Source of the DNA: Chenggangzhangella methanolivorans
GTDB lineage: Bacteria; Pseudomonadota; Alphaproteobacteria; Rhizobiales; Methylopilaceae
DNA length: 64,000 nt
Assembly: GCF_019797865.1 (NCBI RefSeq)
Contig: NZ_CP081869.1
Span: forward strand, 4,106,501 to 4,170,500
Direction: 5' to 3'
Part shown: piece after piece, positions 18,702-28,470 of the stretch
Position numbering within the stretch: position 1 is the stretch's first letter
Layout: the number at the start of each line of letters is the position of its first letter
Made by a program: the position numbers and the translations under genes
Notes under the pieces: generated by a model
What the model was told of the DNA's origin: nothing
Databases searched by the model: none
What the model saw: only the letters and a program-made list of their open reading frames with translations

Positions 18702-19829
18702 TCAGCCTTTGCCGAACAGCCCGGCGATCGTCTCCTCCGCGACCGCGAAGGCCGAGCTCGCGCCCGCCGCCGAGGCCGCCACCACGACCCGCACGCGCTC
18801 GGACGGCGCGTCCACGATCACCGGCCGCTCGCTCGAGAACGCGTAGGTGCCGATCCAGCGCGAGGTCACCTGCTTCGGGCGCTTGCCCAGAACCGCCTCG
18901 AACTCGCCGAGGATCAGGTCGTCGATCGCCTGGGACTGGAATGGGTCCGGCGTCGGGTCGGCCTGCCGGCTGCCTGACACCACGAGCGACCCGTCGGCCG
19001 ACTGGGAGACGAGGCACACGACGCCGTTCGCCAGGCATTCGGGCTGCTCCGCCTCGAGCCGCGCCCGCAGCGCCGCGACGCCGTCGAGCTCCTCGAAACC
19101 GGGAAGGCGCAGGATCGCGAGGTCGCTCGCGACCGCCCCCGGCAGCTCGTAGCCGTCCTCGAGCCGGACGCGCAGCATCTGCGACTTCACCCGCGTCAGT
19201 CCCGCGGCGGAGAGGCGCTCGGCGAAGAGCGAACGGAAGTCGTCGCCCGCGCACACCACGGCGGCCTCCGCCGAGATCGGCCCACGCGACGTCGAGACTT
19301 CGCCGTCCTCGACGCCGATGACGGCGGTCTCCCACCGGAACGCGACGCCATGCGCCTCCTCGAGCCAGGACGCGATCTTCGCCATGGCGCTGCGGGGTTC
19401 GACGCGCAGCTCGTCCGGGCTCCAGAACACGCCGGCGATGTCGCCCTTGAACTGCGGGAACAGCGCGTGGGCGTCGTCGGGCAGGTAGAAGGACGAGCCG
19501 GCGCCGCCCTCGGTCGCCGCGAAGGCCTCGAGCGTGGTCGCGGCCTCCGGCCGGCGCGCCACGATCGCGAGGCCCTCATGCTCGATCCGCACGCTCGCCT
19601 GCGCGCAGACCTCGGCCCAGACCTCGCGCGAGCGCTTGGCTCGCCGCCACATCTGCCCCGGCGCATGGCCCGCGACGGTGACGAGGCCGGACATGCGCGC
19701 CGAAGCGCCGTTTGCGCGCGCGTCGCGATCGATCACGACGACGCGGCGGCCGGCGCGGGCGGCGGCGAGCGCATGGGCGAGGCCCATGACGCCTGCGCCC
19801 ACCACCGCGAGATCGAAAGTGTCGGCCAT
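18702..19829 (-). CDS. FAD-dependent oxidoreductase, TIGR03364 type
   Basis: 375 aa from the ATG at 19829, intact. The DAO-fold N-terminus FDLAVVGAGVMGLAHALAAARAGRRVVVIDRD gives the Rossmann GxGxxG at residues about 10-15. It is followed by ARANGASARMSGLVTVAGHAPGQMWRRAKRSREVWAE, the signature region of TIGR03364. Members of this group are often found beside phosphonatase-like hydrolases in 2-aminoethylphosphonate loci and are proposed to oxidise the amine. No phosphonate gene lies nearby, so the substrate cannot be assigned. The last 30 residues are Ala/Val-rich (VVVAASAAGASSAFAVAEETIAGL). Confidence 0.82.
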   Translation of the reverse strand: MADTFDLAVVGAGVMGLAHALAAARAGRRVVVIDRDARANGASARMSGLVTVAGHAPGQMWRRAKRSREVWAEVCAQASVRIEHEGLAIVARRPEAATTLEAFAATEGGAGSSFYLPDDAHALFPQFKGDIAGVFWSPDELRVEPRSAMAKIASWLEEAHGVAFRWETAVIGVEDGEVSTSRGPISAEAAVVCAGDDFRSLFAERLSAAGLTRVKSQMLRVRLEDGYELPGAVASDLAILRLPGFEELDGVAALRARLEAEQPECLANGVVCLVSQSADGSLVVSGSRQADPTPDPFQSQAIDDLILGEFEAVLGKRPKQVTSRWIGTYAFSSERPVIVDAPSERVRVVVAASAAGASSAFAVAEETIAGLFGKG

Positions 19830-19908
19830 TTTCCGTCCGTCCTGCCTCGGCAAGGACGGGACGCTTCCGTCATCGGCGCCGCGACGTCAAGGCGGGGCCT
19901 GGGGCCGC

Positions 19909-20409
19909 CTATCGCAGTTCGACGCGGAACGGCGGCTTGAAGCCGAAGCTCGCGACGGACTTCGACTGGAGCAGACCGAAGTCTCCGAACTCCGTCTCCG
20001 TCTTGCAGGCGGCGTTCGGGCCCTTGCGGCGCGACTGGGACATGTTGTGGGTGTAGGCGGCGTCCGGGAACAGGAAGCGGTTCGACTTCAGGGCCGCGAC
20101 GGCCGGAACCGGGCCAGCTTTCAGATATTCGTCGCCGCTGCAGTCGTTCGAGAAGTAGTAGATCGTCGTGTCCTGGCTGAGGCCAGAGAAGTTCTTGTCT
20201 TCGTCGATCTTGAAGCCGAAGCGGGTGAAGGGCGCGAGGAACGTGACCGACTGATAGGACAGCAGCACGGAGTTCACGCCGACGAGCGGCCCGAGCGCCT
20301 TGCCATTGTCGTCCACGACCACGGGCTGCTTGACCGTCTGGGCCGACGCCGCCTGCGGCCCGAGGATCGAGGCCGCCAACAACGCGGCCGCCAAAGTAAA
20401 TCTTATCAT
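19909..20409 (-). CDS. exported hypothetical protein, 166 aa
   Basis: A clear signal peptide, MIRFTLAAALLAASILGPQAASAQT, is followed by a soluble domain with two Cys (NDCSGDEYL and NAACKTETEF) that could form a disulphide. Strand-like segments are GVNSVLLSYQSVTFLAPF and SKSVASFGFKPPFRVEL. I do not recognise the family. It stands between the TIGR03364 gene and the sigma-54 regulator, all on the minus strand, with about 80-90 base gaps, so co-transcription is possible but not shown. Confidence 0.65.
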   Translation of the reverse strand: MIRFTLAAALLAASILGPQAASAQTVKQPVVVDDNGKALGPLVGVNSVLLSYQSVTFLAPFTRFGFKIDEDKNFSGLSQDTTIYYFSNDCSGDEYLKAGPVPAVAALKSNRFLFPDAAYTHNMSQSRRKGPNAACKTETEFGDFGLLQSKSVASFGFKPPFRVELR

Positions 20410-20499
20410 TTGATTATTTCCCCCACTGTTCTTTGAAGCAGGGGCGATTGCTAATGCTTGTGAACGAAAGAATCCACTCGCGTCGGCGTGATCGAACCT

Positions 20500-21925
20500 T
20501 CAGGCTGCTCCATCGAGCTCCGCCCAGCGCTCGCGCTTGCGATAGATGGTCGAGGGACTGAGCTCGAGCGCGGCTGCGGCGCGCGCCGTGTTGCCGCCGA
20601 AGGTGACGAGCGCCTGTTCGATGATGCGCCGTTCGGAGATCCAGAACGGCTCGATGTCCGCCTCGCCGACGGCAGGCTGCGCGAACGAGCGGACCGCGTT
20701 GAGGGCGCCGACCTCGACGGGCAGCATGTCGGGCGTCACCTCCTCGCCCTCGCCGAGCACCACGGCGCGGCGCACGACGTTCTGGAGTTCGCGCACGTTG
20801 CCCGGCCAGTCATGGGCGCGCATCCGGCGCATGGCCTCGTCGGAGAAACGGCGGAACGCGCGGCCCTCCTCGGCGGCGAAGCGCGTGAGGAAGGCCTGCG
20901 CCAGCGCCTCGACGTCCGATCCGCGCTCGCGCAGCGCCGGCAGGCGGATCGGCAGGACGTGCAGACGGTAATAAAGGTCTTGCCGGAAGCGGCCGGCCAG
21001 CACCTCGGCCTGGGGATCGCGATGGGTCGCGCAGACGATGCGCAGGTCCGCGACGCGGGCGCGCGCCTCGCCGACCCGGCGGAACTCGCCGGTCTGCAGC
21101 ACGCGCAGGAGCTTGGCTTGGAGCGACAGCTCCATCTCGCCGATCTCGTCGAGGAAGAGGGTGCCGCCCTGGGCCGCCTCCACCGCGCCGGCCCGGTCCT
21201 CGCTTGCGCCCGTGAAGGCGCCGCGGACATGGCCGAAGACTTCCGACTCCATGAGTTCGCGCGGGATCGCGCCACAGTTCAGCGCCACGAACGGTTTTTG
21301 CGCGCGGCCCGAGCGGGCGTGGATCGCCTCGGCGCAGAGCTCCTTGCCCGAGCCGCTCTCGCCCATGACGAAGACGGGCGCGCGCGAGGGCGCGATGCGC
21401 TCGATCTCGGCGTAGAGCGCGCGCATGGCGGGCGACGAGCCCACGAACGAGTCGAAGTCGAAGCCGCCGCCGGGTTTCTCGGGCGTCGCCTCATCGTCTG
21501 CCGCGCGCTCGGCGATCTCCGCGAAACGCGGCGCGAGCCGCCGGGCGAGGGCGTCGGGCGTATAGGGCTTCAGGACAAAGTCGACCGCGCCGCGCCGCAT
21601 CGCCTCGACGGCGAGCGCGACCGAGCCGGCGAGATGGTCGATGGTTTCGAGCGAGCACGAGGGCGCAGAGGAGAGGCCGGAGATGGTCGATGGTTTCGAG
21701 CGAGCCGCGCTCGGGCAGGTCCACCACCGCGAGCGCCGCGCCGCGCAGAGCGCCCGGAGACGCAGCGTCGGCGTGGGCGAGCGCCGCCACCACTTCGCCG
21801 CCGCCGGCGGTGGCCACGCCCGAAGTCGCGACGCGGGTCGAGGCGAGGTCGCCGTCCACCACCGCGACGCGCGTGCGGGCGAGCGGCGCAAGGCCTGCGG
21901 CGTCCCTCGTCAGCGGTCGGGCCAT
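20500..21925 (-). CDS. sigma-54-dependent response regulator, NtrC type (frameshift at a short direct repeat)
   Basis: About 475 aa. The N-terminal receiver starts RVAVVDGDLASTRVA, has VVDLPERG at the expected phospho-Asp position and LKPYTPDAL with the conserved Lys. The AAA+ domain is complete: Walker A GESGSGKELCAEAI, sigma-54 contact loop RGAFTGASEDRAG, Walker B GGTLFLDEIGEME, sensor DWPGNVRELQNVVRRAVVL. The C-terminal Fis-type helix-turn-helix is NTARAAAALELSPSTIYRKRERW. The receiver is broken near 21650-21705 at two identical 26-bp copies 49 bases apart. It activates RpoN promoters, but no partner kinase is adjacent. Confidence 0.88.
21631..21705. repeat. 26-bp direct repeat with a 49-base period inside the sigma-54 regulator gene
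   Basis: AGATGGTCGATGGTTTCGAG and the following CGAGC occur at 21632-21656 and again at 21681-21705. The period of 49 is not a multiple of three, so the two copies are read in different frames. Both encode SLETIDHL when read in the frame of their own flank. The receiver-domain length fits best if both copies are kept and one base is added or lost nearby. Confidence 0.8.
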
Positions 21926-22209
21926 GGATCCTCGGTCGGGCGGCGGGGCCTGAAATGGCCGGGTTAGATCCTACGCCGGTTCGCCACGAAGGTCGTCGAA
22001 CAGGGTAAACGAAAGATGATCGAGCGGCCGGTTCGCGCGGCCAGGGCGGGGGCCGAAACGCGGCCGGTCGCCGTCGCGGCGGCTCTGCGCCTCTCTCTTG
22101 CGACGACATCGTTATGGAAAAGCTCAGCTTCCGGGCTTGCGCATTAGGTCGGCGTCTGCGAATCGGCGATGATCTTTCAACGAATTCTTTTCCGCCGGAC
22201 CTGCGACGC

Positions 22210-23607
22210 ATGTCGAAACCCGCCGTCATCTTCGTCGCCGCCGCCATGGCGGTGACGGCGGGATGCGTCTCGGTCATCGCGAGCTTTGGGCTCGGGCTCG
22301 GCTTCGGCGAGTCCTTCGCCGCGGGGCTTGCGGCGCTCGCCGGCATGGCGGTGATCCATCTCGCCTTCCTGCGCGTCCAGCCGCGCGAGGACAGCCGCCT
22401 CGACGAGCTCGACCGCTTCACCAGCGACCTGCACGACCGGCTGGAGTCGATCGAGACCCGGTTCGAGCGGCTGGAGAGCGCGATGGGCGATCGGGCCCGC
22501 GCGGCCACGAAGCCGCTCGTCGAGGAGATCGCCGCGCTCGGCTCGCTCGTCACCACCGTGGCCAAGGAGGTCGCGGCCCACGACCTCACGATCAAGCGGC
22601 TGTCGGCGCCGAAGGTCGAGGCGCCCGAGCCGCCTCCCGCCCGCGCGCCCGAGCCGCCGGCTCCTCCGCCGCCGGCCTACCGGGCCGAAACGCCTGCGCC
22701 GCAGCCGCGTCGCGCGTCGGCGCGGCCGCAGATCCCCGCCCAGCCCGCGAAGATGCAGGCGCCGGAACCGTTCGATCCGGGCGCCGACGACGGCGCCGAG
22801 GCGCCCCTTCAGGCCCCGCTCGAAAGCCGCCTCGAACGCGCCTTGGCCGAGGACCGGATCGAGCCCTACCTCCAGCCGATCGTGACGCTGCCGAGCCGGC
22901 GCACCGCCCATTACGAGGCGTTTTCGCGCCTCGTGGAGGACGACGGCGTGCTGGCGGCCGCGCAGTTCGTCGACACGGCCAGCGCGGAAGGAAAGTTGCC
23001 GCAGCTCGACCGGCGCATTCTCGAACGCTGCGCTTCGGTCGCGCTGCGCGTCTCGGCGCGGGGCGGCGGGCTACTGTTCCTCAACGTCGCGCGCGACACG
23101 CTGGCCGATCCGGCCGCCTTCGGGGCGATCTCGGCGCTGCTGGAAGCGCAGCAGGAGTTGCGCCGTCTTCTGGTGTTCGAGACGCCCCAGGCGGTGTTCG
23201 AGGCGCTGTCGGAGCGCGAGCGCGGCTCCGTCGAGGCGTTGATTTCACAGGGCGTGAGGCTCTCGATCGACAAGGTCGAGGATCTGCGTCTCGATCCGCG
23301 CTCGCTCGCCCGCCGCGGCGTGCGCTTCGTCAAGATCCGGGCCGAGCGGCTGCTGGACCCCGGGGCGGCCTCCGGGCTCGCGATCCATCCGGCGGATCTC
23401 GCCAATCTTCTGGTGCGCAACGGCGTCGAGCTGATCGCGACCCATGTCGAGGAAGAGCGCACAGTGCCGGAGCTGCTCGACATGGAGGTTCGGCTCGCGC
23501 AGGGCGAATTGTTCGGAACGCCGCGCCCGGTACGGCCCGCCGCCTCCGATCAGGGGCGCCCGCAGCCCTCGAGCCCGCGTCTCGTTCCGCGCGCGGCGAC
23601 GCGCTGA
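22210..23607 (+). CDS. TipF-like membrane protein with a degenerate EAL domain
   Basis: 465 aa from the ATG at 22210; an upstream ATG at 22114 is possible but lacks support. Two N-terminal membrane helices (AVIFVAAAMAVTAGCVSVIASF and GESFAAGLAALAGMAVIHLAFL) are followed by a coiled coil (DELDRFTSDLHDRLESIETRFERLE). A Pro-rich linker comes next, then an EAL domain from about residue 215. The EAL motif reads YEAFSRL. FLNVARD, LVFETPQ, VKIR and QGELFG are kept, but the metal-binding DDFG is SIDKVED, so the second Asp is Lys. This is the layout of TipF, which binds c-di-GMP and positions the flagellum in Caulobacter. Catalysis is unlikely. Confidence 0.78.
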   Translation: MSKPAVIFVAAAMAVTAGCVSVIASFGLGLGFGESFAAGLAALAGMAVIHLAFLRVQPREDSRLDELDRFTSDLHDRLESIETRFERLESAMGDRARAATKPLVEEIAALGSLVTTVAKEVAAHDLTIKRLSAPKVEAPEPPPARAPEPPAPPPPAYRAETPAPQPRRASARPQIPAQPAKMQAPEPFDPGADDGAEAPLQAPLESRLERALAEDRIEPYLQPIVTLPSRRTAHYEAFSRLVEDDGVLAAAQFVDTASAEGKLPQLDRRILERCASVALRVSARGGGLLFLNVARDTLADPAAFGAISALLEAQQELRRLLVFETPQAVFEALSERERGSVEALISQGVRLSIDKVEDLRLDPRSLARRGVRFVKIRAERLLDPGAASGLAIHPADLANLLVRNGVELIATHVEEERTVPELLDMEVRLAQGELFGTPRPVRPAASDQGRPQPSSPRLVPRAATR

Positions 23608-23616
23608 GCGGACAGG

Positions 23617-26303
23617 TCAGCCGGCCGGCAACACGAGCCTCACGCGCCTGAGGCTGAGATCGTCCGGATCCGGACGAATGTCGAAGCCCAGGTCGCGGCA
23701 GATCGCCAGCATCGCGCTGTTTTCTGTCAGCACCTCGCCGGTCACGGACTTCAGGCCTTCGCTCGCCGCCGCCCGGATCATCGCCTGCATCAGCAGCCGC
23801 CCGAGGCCGCGGCCCTTCTGGTCGGAGCGCAGCAGGATGGCGTATTCGCCGGTCTCGACGTCAGGGTCGGCATGGAGCTGCACGACGCCGACGGCGTCGC
23901 CCCAGTGGTCGATCGCGAGCAGGACCTGGTTTCGGGCGTAGTCGATCTGGGTGAGGCGGGCGATGAAGGCGCGCGGGACCTCCTTCACCGGCGTGAAGAA
24001 GCGCTGTCGCAGGTCCTCCGCCGCCACGCCGCGGAAGAAGGCCGCGACGACGGGCTCGTCGTCCGGCCGGATCGGGCGCAGCGTCACGGTCGAGCCGTCG
24101 CGCAGGCTGAGCTCGCTTTCGAGCGCCTTCGGATAGGGGCGGATCGCAAGCCGCGGATGCGGTCCGCCGGCGCGGGCGCGCGGCTCCGGAGCGACGCGGA
24201 TGCGGGCGTCGAACGCGATCACGCCGCGGGCGTCGCGACCAGCGGATTGATCGAAATCTCGCGGATTTCGGGCAGGTCGACCGCGAGCTGGGCGATCTTG
24301 AGCAGCGTCAGCGCCACGGCCTCGCGGTCGGCCGCCGGTCGGCCGTCATAGCCGCCGAGCAGGCGCCCGGCCACGGTGCGGTCGATCAGATCGTTGGCGA
24401 GGCCGAGATGGAGCGGCGGCAGCTCGACCGAAACGTCGTGGCGCAGCACCGCGTCGCCGCCGCCGGCGCCGAACGCCACCACCGGCCCGAAGACCGGGTC
24501 GTCGGCGACGCCGAGATAGAGCTCCTGGCCGTCGTCGGGCTTGACGTTCGGCTGGACCACGAAGCCGTCGATCCGCGCCTGCGGCATGCGCTCGGCAACG
24601 CGCGCGAGCATGGCGCGGGCCGTCTCCTCGACCGCCGTCGGGCTTTCGAGCCCGATGCGGACGCCGCCCACAAGCGCGCGTCGCGGAATGTCGGGCGAGA
24701 CGATCTTGAGCACAGCCCCGCGCGGCCCCATAAGCGCCTGCGCCACCGCGGCGGCGTCGGCCGGCGTCGCGACGAAGGCCTGCGGCAGCGACGGCGCGTC
24801 ATAGGCGCCGAGCGCTTCGGCGACGTCGGTGGGCGAAAGCCAGTCGCGGCCCTTCGAAAGCGCGGCCTCGACCGCAACGCGGGCGCGCGCGACGTCCGGC
24901 GCGAAGCTCGTCGGCGTCGAGGGCGGGGCGGCCAGCAGCGCGGCCTGCGCCTCCACATGGGCGACGAGGTGCATCAGGCCCTGGGCCGCGGCCTCGGGCG
25001 TGCGGAAGAACGGGACGTGCGCGGCCTCCAGAATGCGGCGCGGCGCGGGATCGGCTCCAAGGAACGCGGCGAAGACGGGCTTGGGCGGATAGCGGCGCTT
25101 TCGCGCGCGCGCCGCGGCCTGCGTCACGGCCTCGGCGCACGGGGCGGCGGGCGAGATCGCGCTCGGCGCATGAACGACGAGGGCGGCGTCGACGCTCTCG
25201 TCGGCGAGCGCCGCGTCGAGCGCCGCGCCATAGCGGTCGGGCCCGGCGTCGCCGCAGAGGTCGATCGGGTTTTCGGCCGAGCCGTCGCGCGGCAGCGTCT
25301 CCCCGAGCGTTCTGGCCGTGGCCTCGCCGAACTTCGCCGCCGTCCCGCCGCGCGCCAGCAGCCGCGACAGCGCGAGCCGCCCGAGCCCGTCGCTGTTGGA
25401 GACGATCGCGACCCGCTTTCCGGTGAGCGGCGCGACATGGGCGAGCGTCGCAGCCGCCTCGAAGAGTTCGGAGAGGTCTGCGACCCGCAGCAGCCCCGAG
25501 CGTCGGAAGGCGGCGTCGGCGACGGCGTCCGCGTCCACGAGGCTCGCCTGCACGCCCAAGCCTCGCGCCACGGTCTCGCGCGGGGCAGCCTTCACCAGCA
25601 CCACGGGCTTGATGCGGGCCGCGGCGCGCGCGGCCGACATGAAGCGGGGCGCGTCCGAGATCTCGTCGAGATAGAGCAGGATCGCGCGCGTGCGCCGGTC
25701 GGTGGCGAAGTGGTCCAGAAGGTCGTCGACGTCGACGTCGGCCATGTCGCCGAACGACACCACGCCCGAAAACCCGATCGTGCGGGCGTTGGCCCACTCG
25801 ATGATCGAGGTCATGACGCCGTTCGACTGGGAGAGCAGCGCGAGTTCGCCTGCGCGCGCGGCGGGCGCGGAGCTGGCGTTGAGGCGGGCGTGCGGGCTCT
25901 GGACGCCGAGGCAGCCCGGCCCGACGAGCCGCATGCCGCGTTTGCGCGCAGCCCCCGCCGCGGCCTCCCGGAACGAGGCTGCGCCGGCCCCGGGGGCGAG
26001 CGTGACGACGACCGCTGCGCGCGCGCCGGCCGCGCCCGCCGCCTCGACGATCTCGGGCACCGCGGGAGCCGGGGCCGTGACGACCACGAGATCCGGCGGC
26101 GTTTCGAGATCTGCGAAGGCGCGCGCGGCCTCGACCCCGTCGATCGAAGCGTGATCGGGGTTCACCAGCCCGATCGGGCCCTTGAAGCCGGAGGCGCGGA
26201 GATTGCCGAGAAACACACGGCCGACGCTGCCCTCGCGCGGGCTGCCGCCCGCAAGCGCCACGGAGCGCGGCGAGAAGACGGCGTCGAGATTGCGGACGGT
26301 CAT
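23617..26303 (-). CDS. Pat-type protein lysine acetyltransferase: acyl-CoA synthetase-like (ADP-forming) region plus GNAT (frameshifted)
   Basis: About 895 aa if one base is restored near 24222. The N-terminal CoA-binding domain (MTVRNLDAVFSPRSVALAGGS) is followed by succinyl-CoA-ligase-like domains (IGFSGVVSFGDMADVDVDDLLDHF), an ATP-grasp region (ISPDIPRRALVGGVRIGL) and a C-terminal GNAT (VTLRPIRPDDEP, LLRSDQKGRGLGRLLMQAMI). As it stands there are two frames, 24219-26303 and 23617-24222, overlapping by GTGA. Adding a G makes NPLVATPAG-VIAFDARIRVAP, exactly the joint seen in fused Pat proteins. Pat acetylates lysines of acyl-CoA synthetases. A true two-gene arrangement is the alternative. Confidence 0.85.
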
Positions 26304-26393
26304 GGCGGGTTCCGGTTCGGCGCGCTCAACTTAGAGCAATCGCCGGCCGGACCTAGGGCCTGCGCCGCGAGCGCAGGCCTTCGGGCCGCGCCC

Positions 26394-26627
26394 TCAGGGC
26401 TGGGTGCTGGCGGGCGGATCGCTCGCCGGGAAGCTTTCGTCGAGCTCCTCGTCGAGGGCCTCGTCTTTATCGCCGGTCTTGTCGGCCTCGCCGGATTTCT
26501 CGTCGTTTTTCGGCTTTTCGTCCGGCGCTTTCTCGCCGCCGAACAGGACGCCTGCGATGGCCGTGACGGCGAGGGCGCCTTCGGCCTCGGTCCGATGGAT
26601 GAAGTCAGTCGTCACGATGGAGATCAT
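26394..26627 (-). CDS. small acidic protein with a C-terminal DESFPASDPP motif
   Basis: 77 aa from the ATG at 26627. It starts MISIVTTDFIHRTEAEGALAV, has a short hydrophobic patch (AVTAIAGVLFGG), then a Lys/Asp/Glu-rich linker and the C-terminal LDEELDESFPASDPPAS. That last motif recurs at the end of many small uncharacterised alphaproteobacterial proteins. GGAGG abuts the ATG directly, which is too close, so a GTG twelve bases further in is a possible alternative start. Function unknown. Confidence 0.6.
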   Translation of the reverse strand: MISIVTTDFIHRTEAEGALAVTAIAGVLFGGEKAPDEKPKNDEKSGEADKTGDKDEALDEELDESFPASDPPASTQP

Positions 26628-27020
26628 CCTCCGTTCCGCGCGCCGATAAGCCGGGTCGGCTCTCGATCGGCGGCGCGACGGGACTGTCACGGATGTCTTT
26701 GCGCGGCGACGTCCGCCGCGTCAGTGGACACAACGTGAGCGTGGGGCAAGAGTTCAGCGCGCCGGTTTCGGGAGCCCTGTTGTGCGTTCCTGCGCTGCGG
26801 CCACTTGAAACCGCTCCAGACACGCGGGCAAATGTCAGTCTGACGAGGCAGATGGCTTCGTCGTCGTCCGGCCCGGGGCCGCGCGTCAGGCGCAGGCGCC
26901 CATGCGTCGAGCGCGACTATCGCCTGCCGTGCAACTGATATATCAGAAGCGGCGAAGATGACCGGACCTGCGGCTGGCGAGACGGCTGCAAGAGAAGCCG
27001 GGGAACTGAGGGAGACGTCC
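26628..27020. other. 393-base divergent gap before glcD
   Basis: It separates the small acidic gene (minus) from glcD (plus). Apart from the palindrome at 26935-26946 listed separately, I see no gene. GC is a little lower between 26730 and 26850. Confidence 0.5.
26935..26946. promoter_or_regulatory. palindromic operator candidate upstream of glcD
   Basis: CTGATATATCAG is a perfect 12-bp palindrome, AT-rich in a very GC-rich region, 74 bases before the glcD start. Glycolate operons are commonly controlled by GntR-type repressors or activators that bind short palindromes. No glcC-like regulator is in the window, so the binder is unknown. Confidence 0.45.
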
Positions 27021-28470
27021 ATGACCGGCATCGCCATGCCCGATCCCGACCCGCGGATCCTCGCGCGGCGCGACGAGATCGTCGCGGGCCTGCGCGCGAT
27101 CGTGCCGGGCGAGGGGGTGATCGAATCGGAGGACGAGCGGCGCGCCTTCGAGACGGACGCGCTCACCGCCTATCGCCGCATGCCGCTCGCCGTCGTGCTG
27201 CCCTCGACCACGCAACAGGTCGCCGAGGTGCTGAAGTTTCTCGACCAACAGGGCGTGCCCGTGATCCCGCGAGGCGCCGGCACCTCGCTCGCCGGCGGCG
27301 CGCTGCCGCAGGAGGACGCGGTGGTGGTCGGCGTCTCCAAGATGAAGCGCGTGATCGACGTCAATCTCGGCGACCGCACCATGCGGGTCGAGACCGGCAT
27401 CACCAATCTCGGCGTCTCGGGCGCGATCGCCCATGAGGGCTTCTTCTACGCCCCGACCCCTCGTCGCAGCTCGCCTGCACCATCGCGGGCAACGTCGCGA
27501 TGAATTCCGGCGGCGCGCATTGCCTGAAATACGGCGTCACCACCAACAACCTCATGGGCGCGACCTTCGTGACCATGAAGGGCGAGATCGTCGAGATCGG
27601 AGGCGACGCGATGGATGCGCCGGGCCTTGATCTGCTCGGGCTCATCTGCGGCTCGGAGGGCCAGTTCGGCATGGTGACCGAAGCCGTCGTGCGCATCCTG
27701 CCGATGGCGGAGGGCGCGCGCCCGATCCTGTTCGGCTTCCCCTCGAGCGAGGCCGCAGGCGCTGCGACCGCGGCGGTTCTGGCCGCCGGCATCGTGCCGG
27801 TCGCGATCGAATTCATGGACAAGATCGCGATCGACATCTGCGAGGACTTCGCCCACGCCGGCTATCCGATGGACGCCGGGGCGCTGCTGATCGTCGAGGT
27901 CGAGGGATCGCCGGACGAGATCGACGAGCAGCTCGCCCGCATCGGCGAGATCGCGAAGGCCAACGGCGCGACTTCGGCCAAGCAGGCGACGACCGCGGCC
28001 GAGGCCGCCGCGATCTGGAAGGGCCGCAAGTCCGCCTTCGGCGCGATGGGCCGCATCTCGGACTACATCTGCATGGACGGCACCATCCCGACCGGGCGCC
28101 TGCCGGAGGTTCTGGCCCGCATCACCGAGATCTGCGACGGCGCAGGGCTGAAAGTGGCCAACATCTTCCACGCCGGCGACGGCAACCTGCACCCGCTGGT
28201 GCTCTACGACATGAACGACCCGGCCTCGCGCTCGCGAAGGCCGAGAAGGCCGGCGAGGACATTCTCGTCGCCTGCGTCGAGGTGGGCGGGTGCCTCACCG
28301 GCGAGCACGGCGTCGGCATCGAGAAGCGCGAGCTGATGTCGACCCAGTTCAACGAGACCGAGCTCTATCAGCAGATGCGCGTGAAATCGGCCTTCGACCC
28401 CAACTGGCTGCTGAACCCCGCAAAGGTATTCCCGCTGTCGTTCAGCGCCGCGACGAGGAAGGCGGCGTGA
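27021..28470 (+). CDS. glcD: glycolate oxidase FAD-linked subunit GlcD (two frameshifts)
   Basis: About 483 aa after repair. The start at 27021 has GAGGGAGA upstream. FAD_binding_4 features are LPSTTQQVAEVLKFLDQQGVPVIPRGAGTSLAGGALP and, after the first break, SSQLACTIAGNVAMNSGGAHCLKYGVTTNN. The FAD-oxidase C-domain shows VANIFHAGDGNLHPLVLYD and, after the second break, GGCLTGEHGVGIEKRELM. Breaks lie at 27455 (one G missing in CCGGACCC context) and at about 28230 (two extra bases). With GlcE and GlcF it oxidises glycolate to glyoxylate at the membrane. Its TGA overlaps the glcE start (GTGA). Confidence 0.93.
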
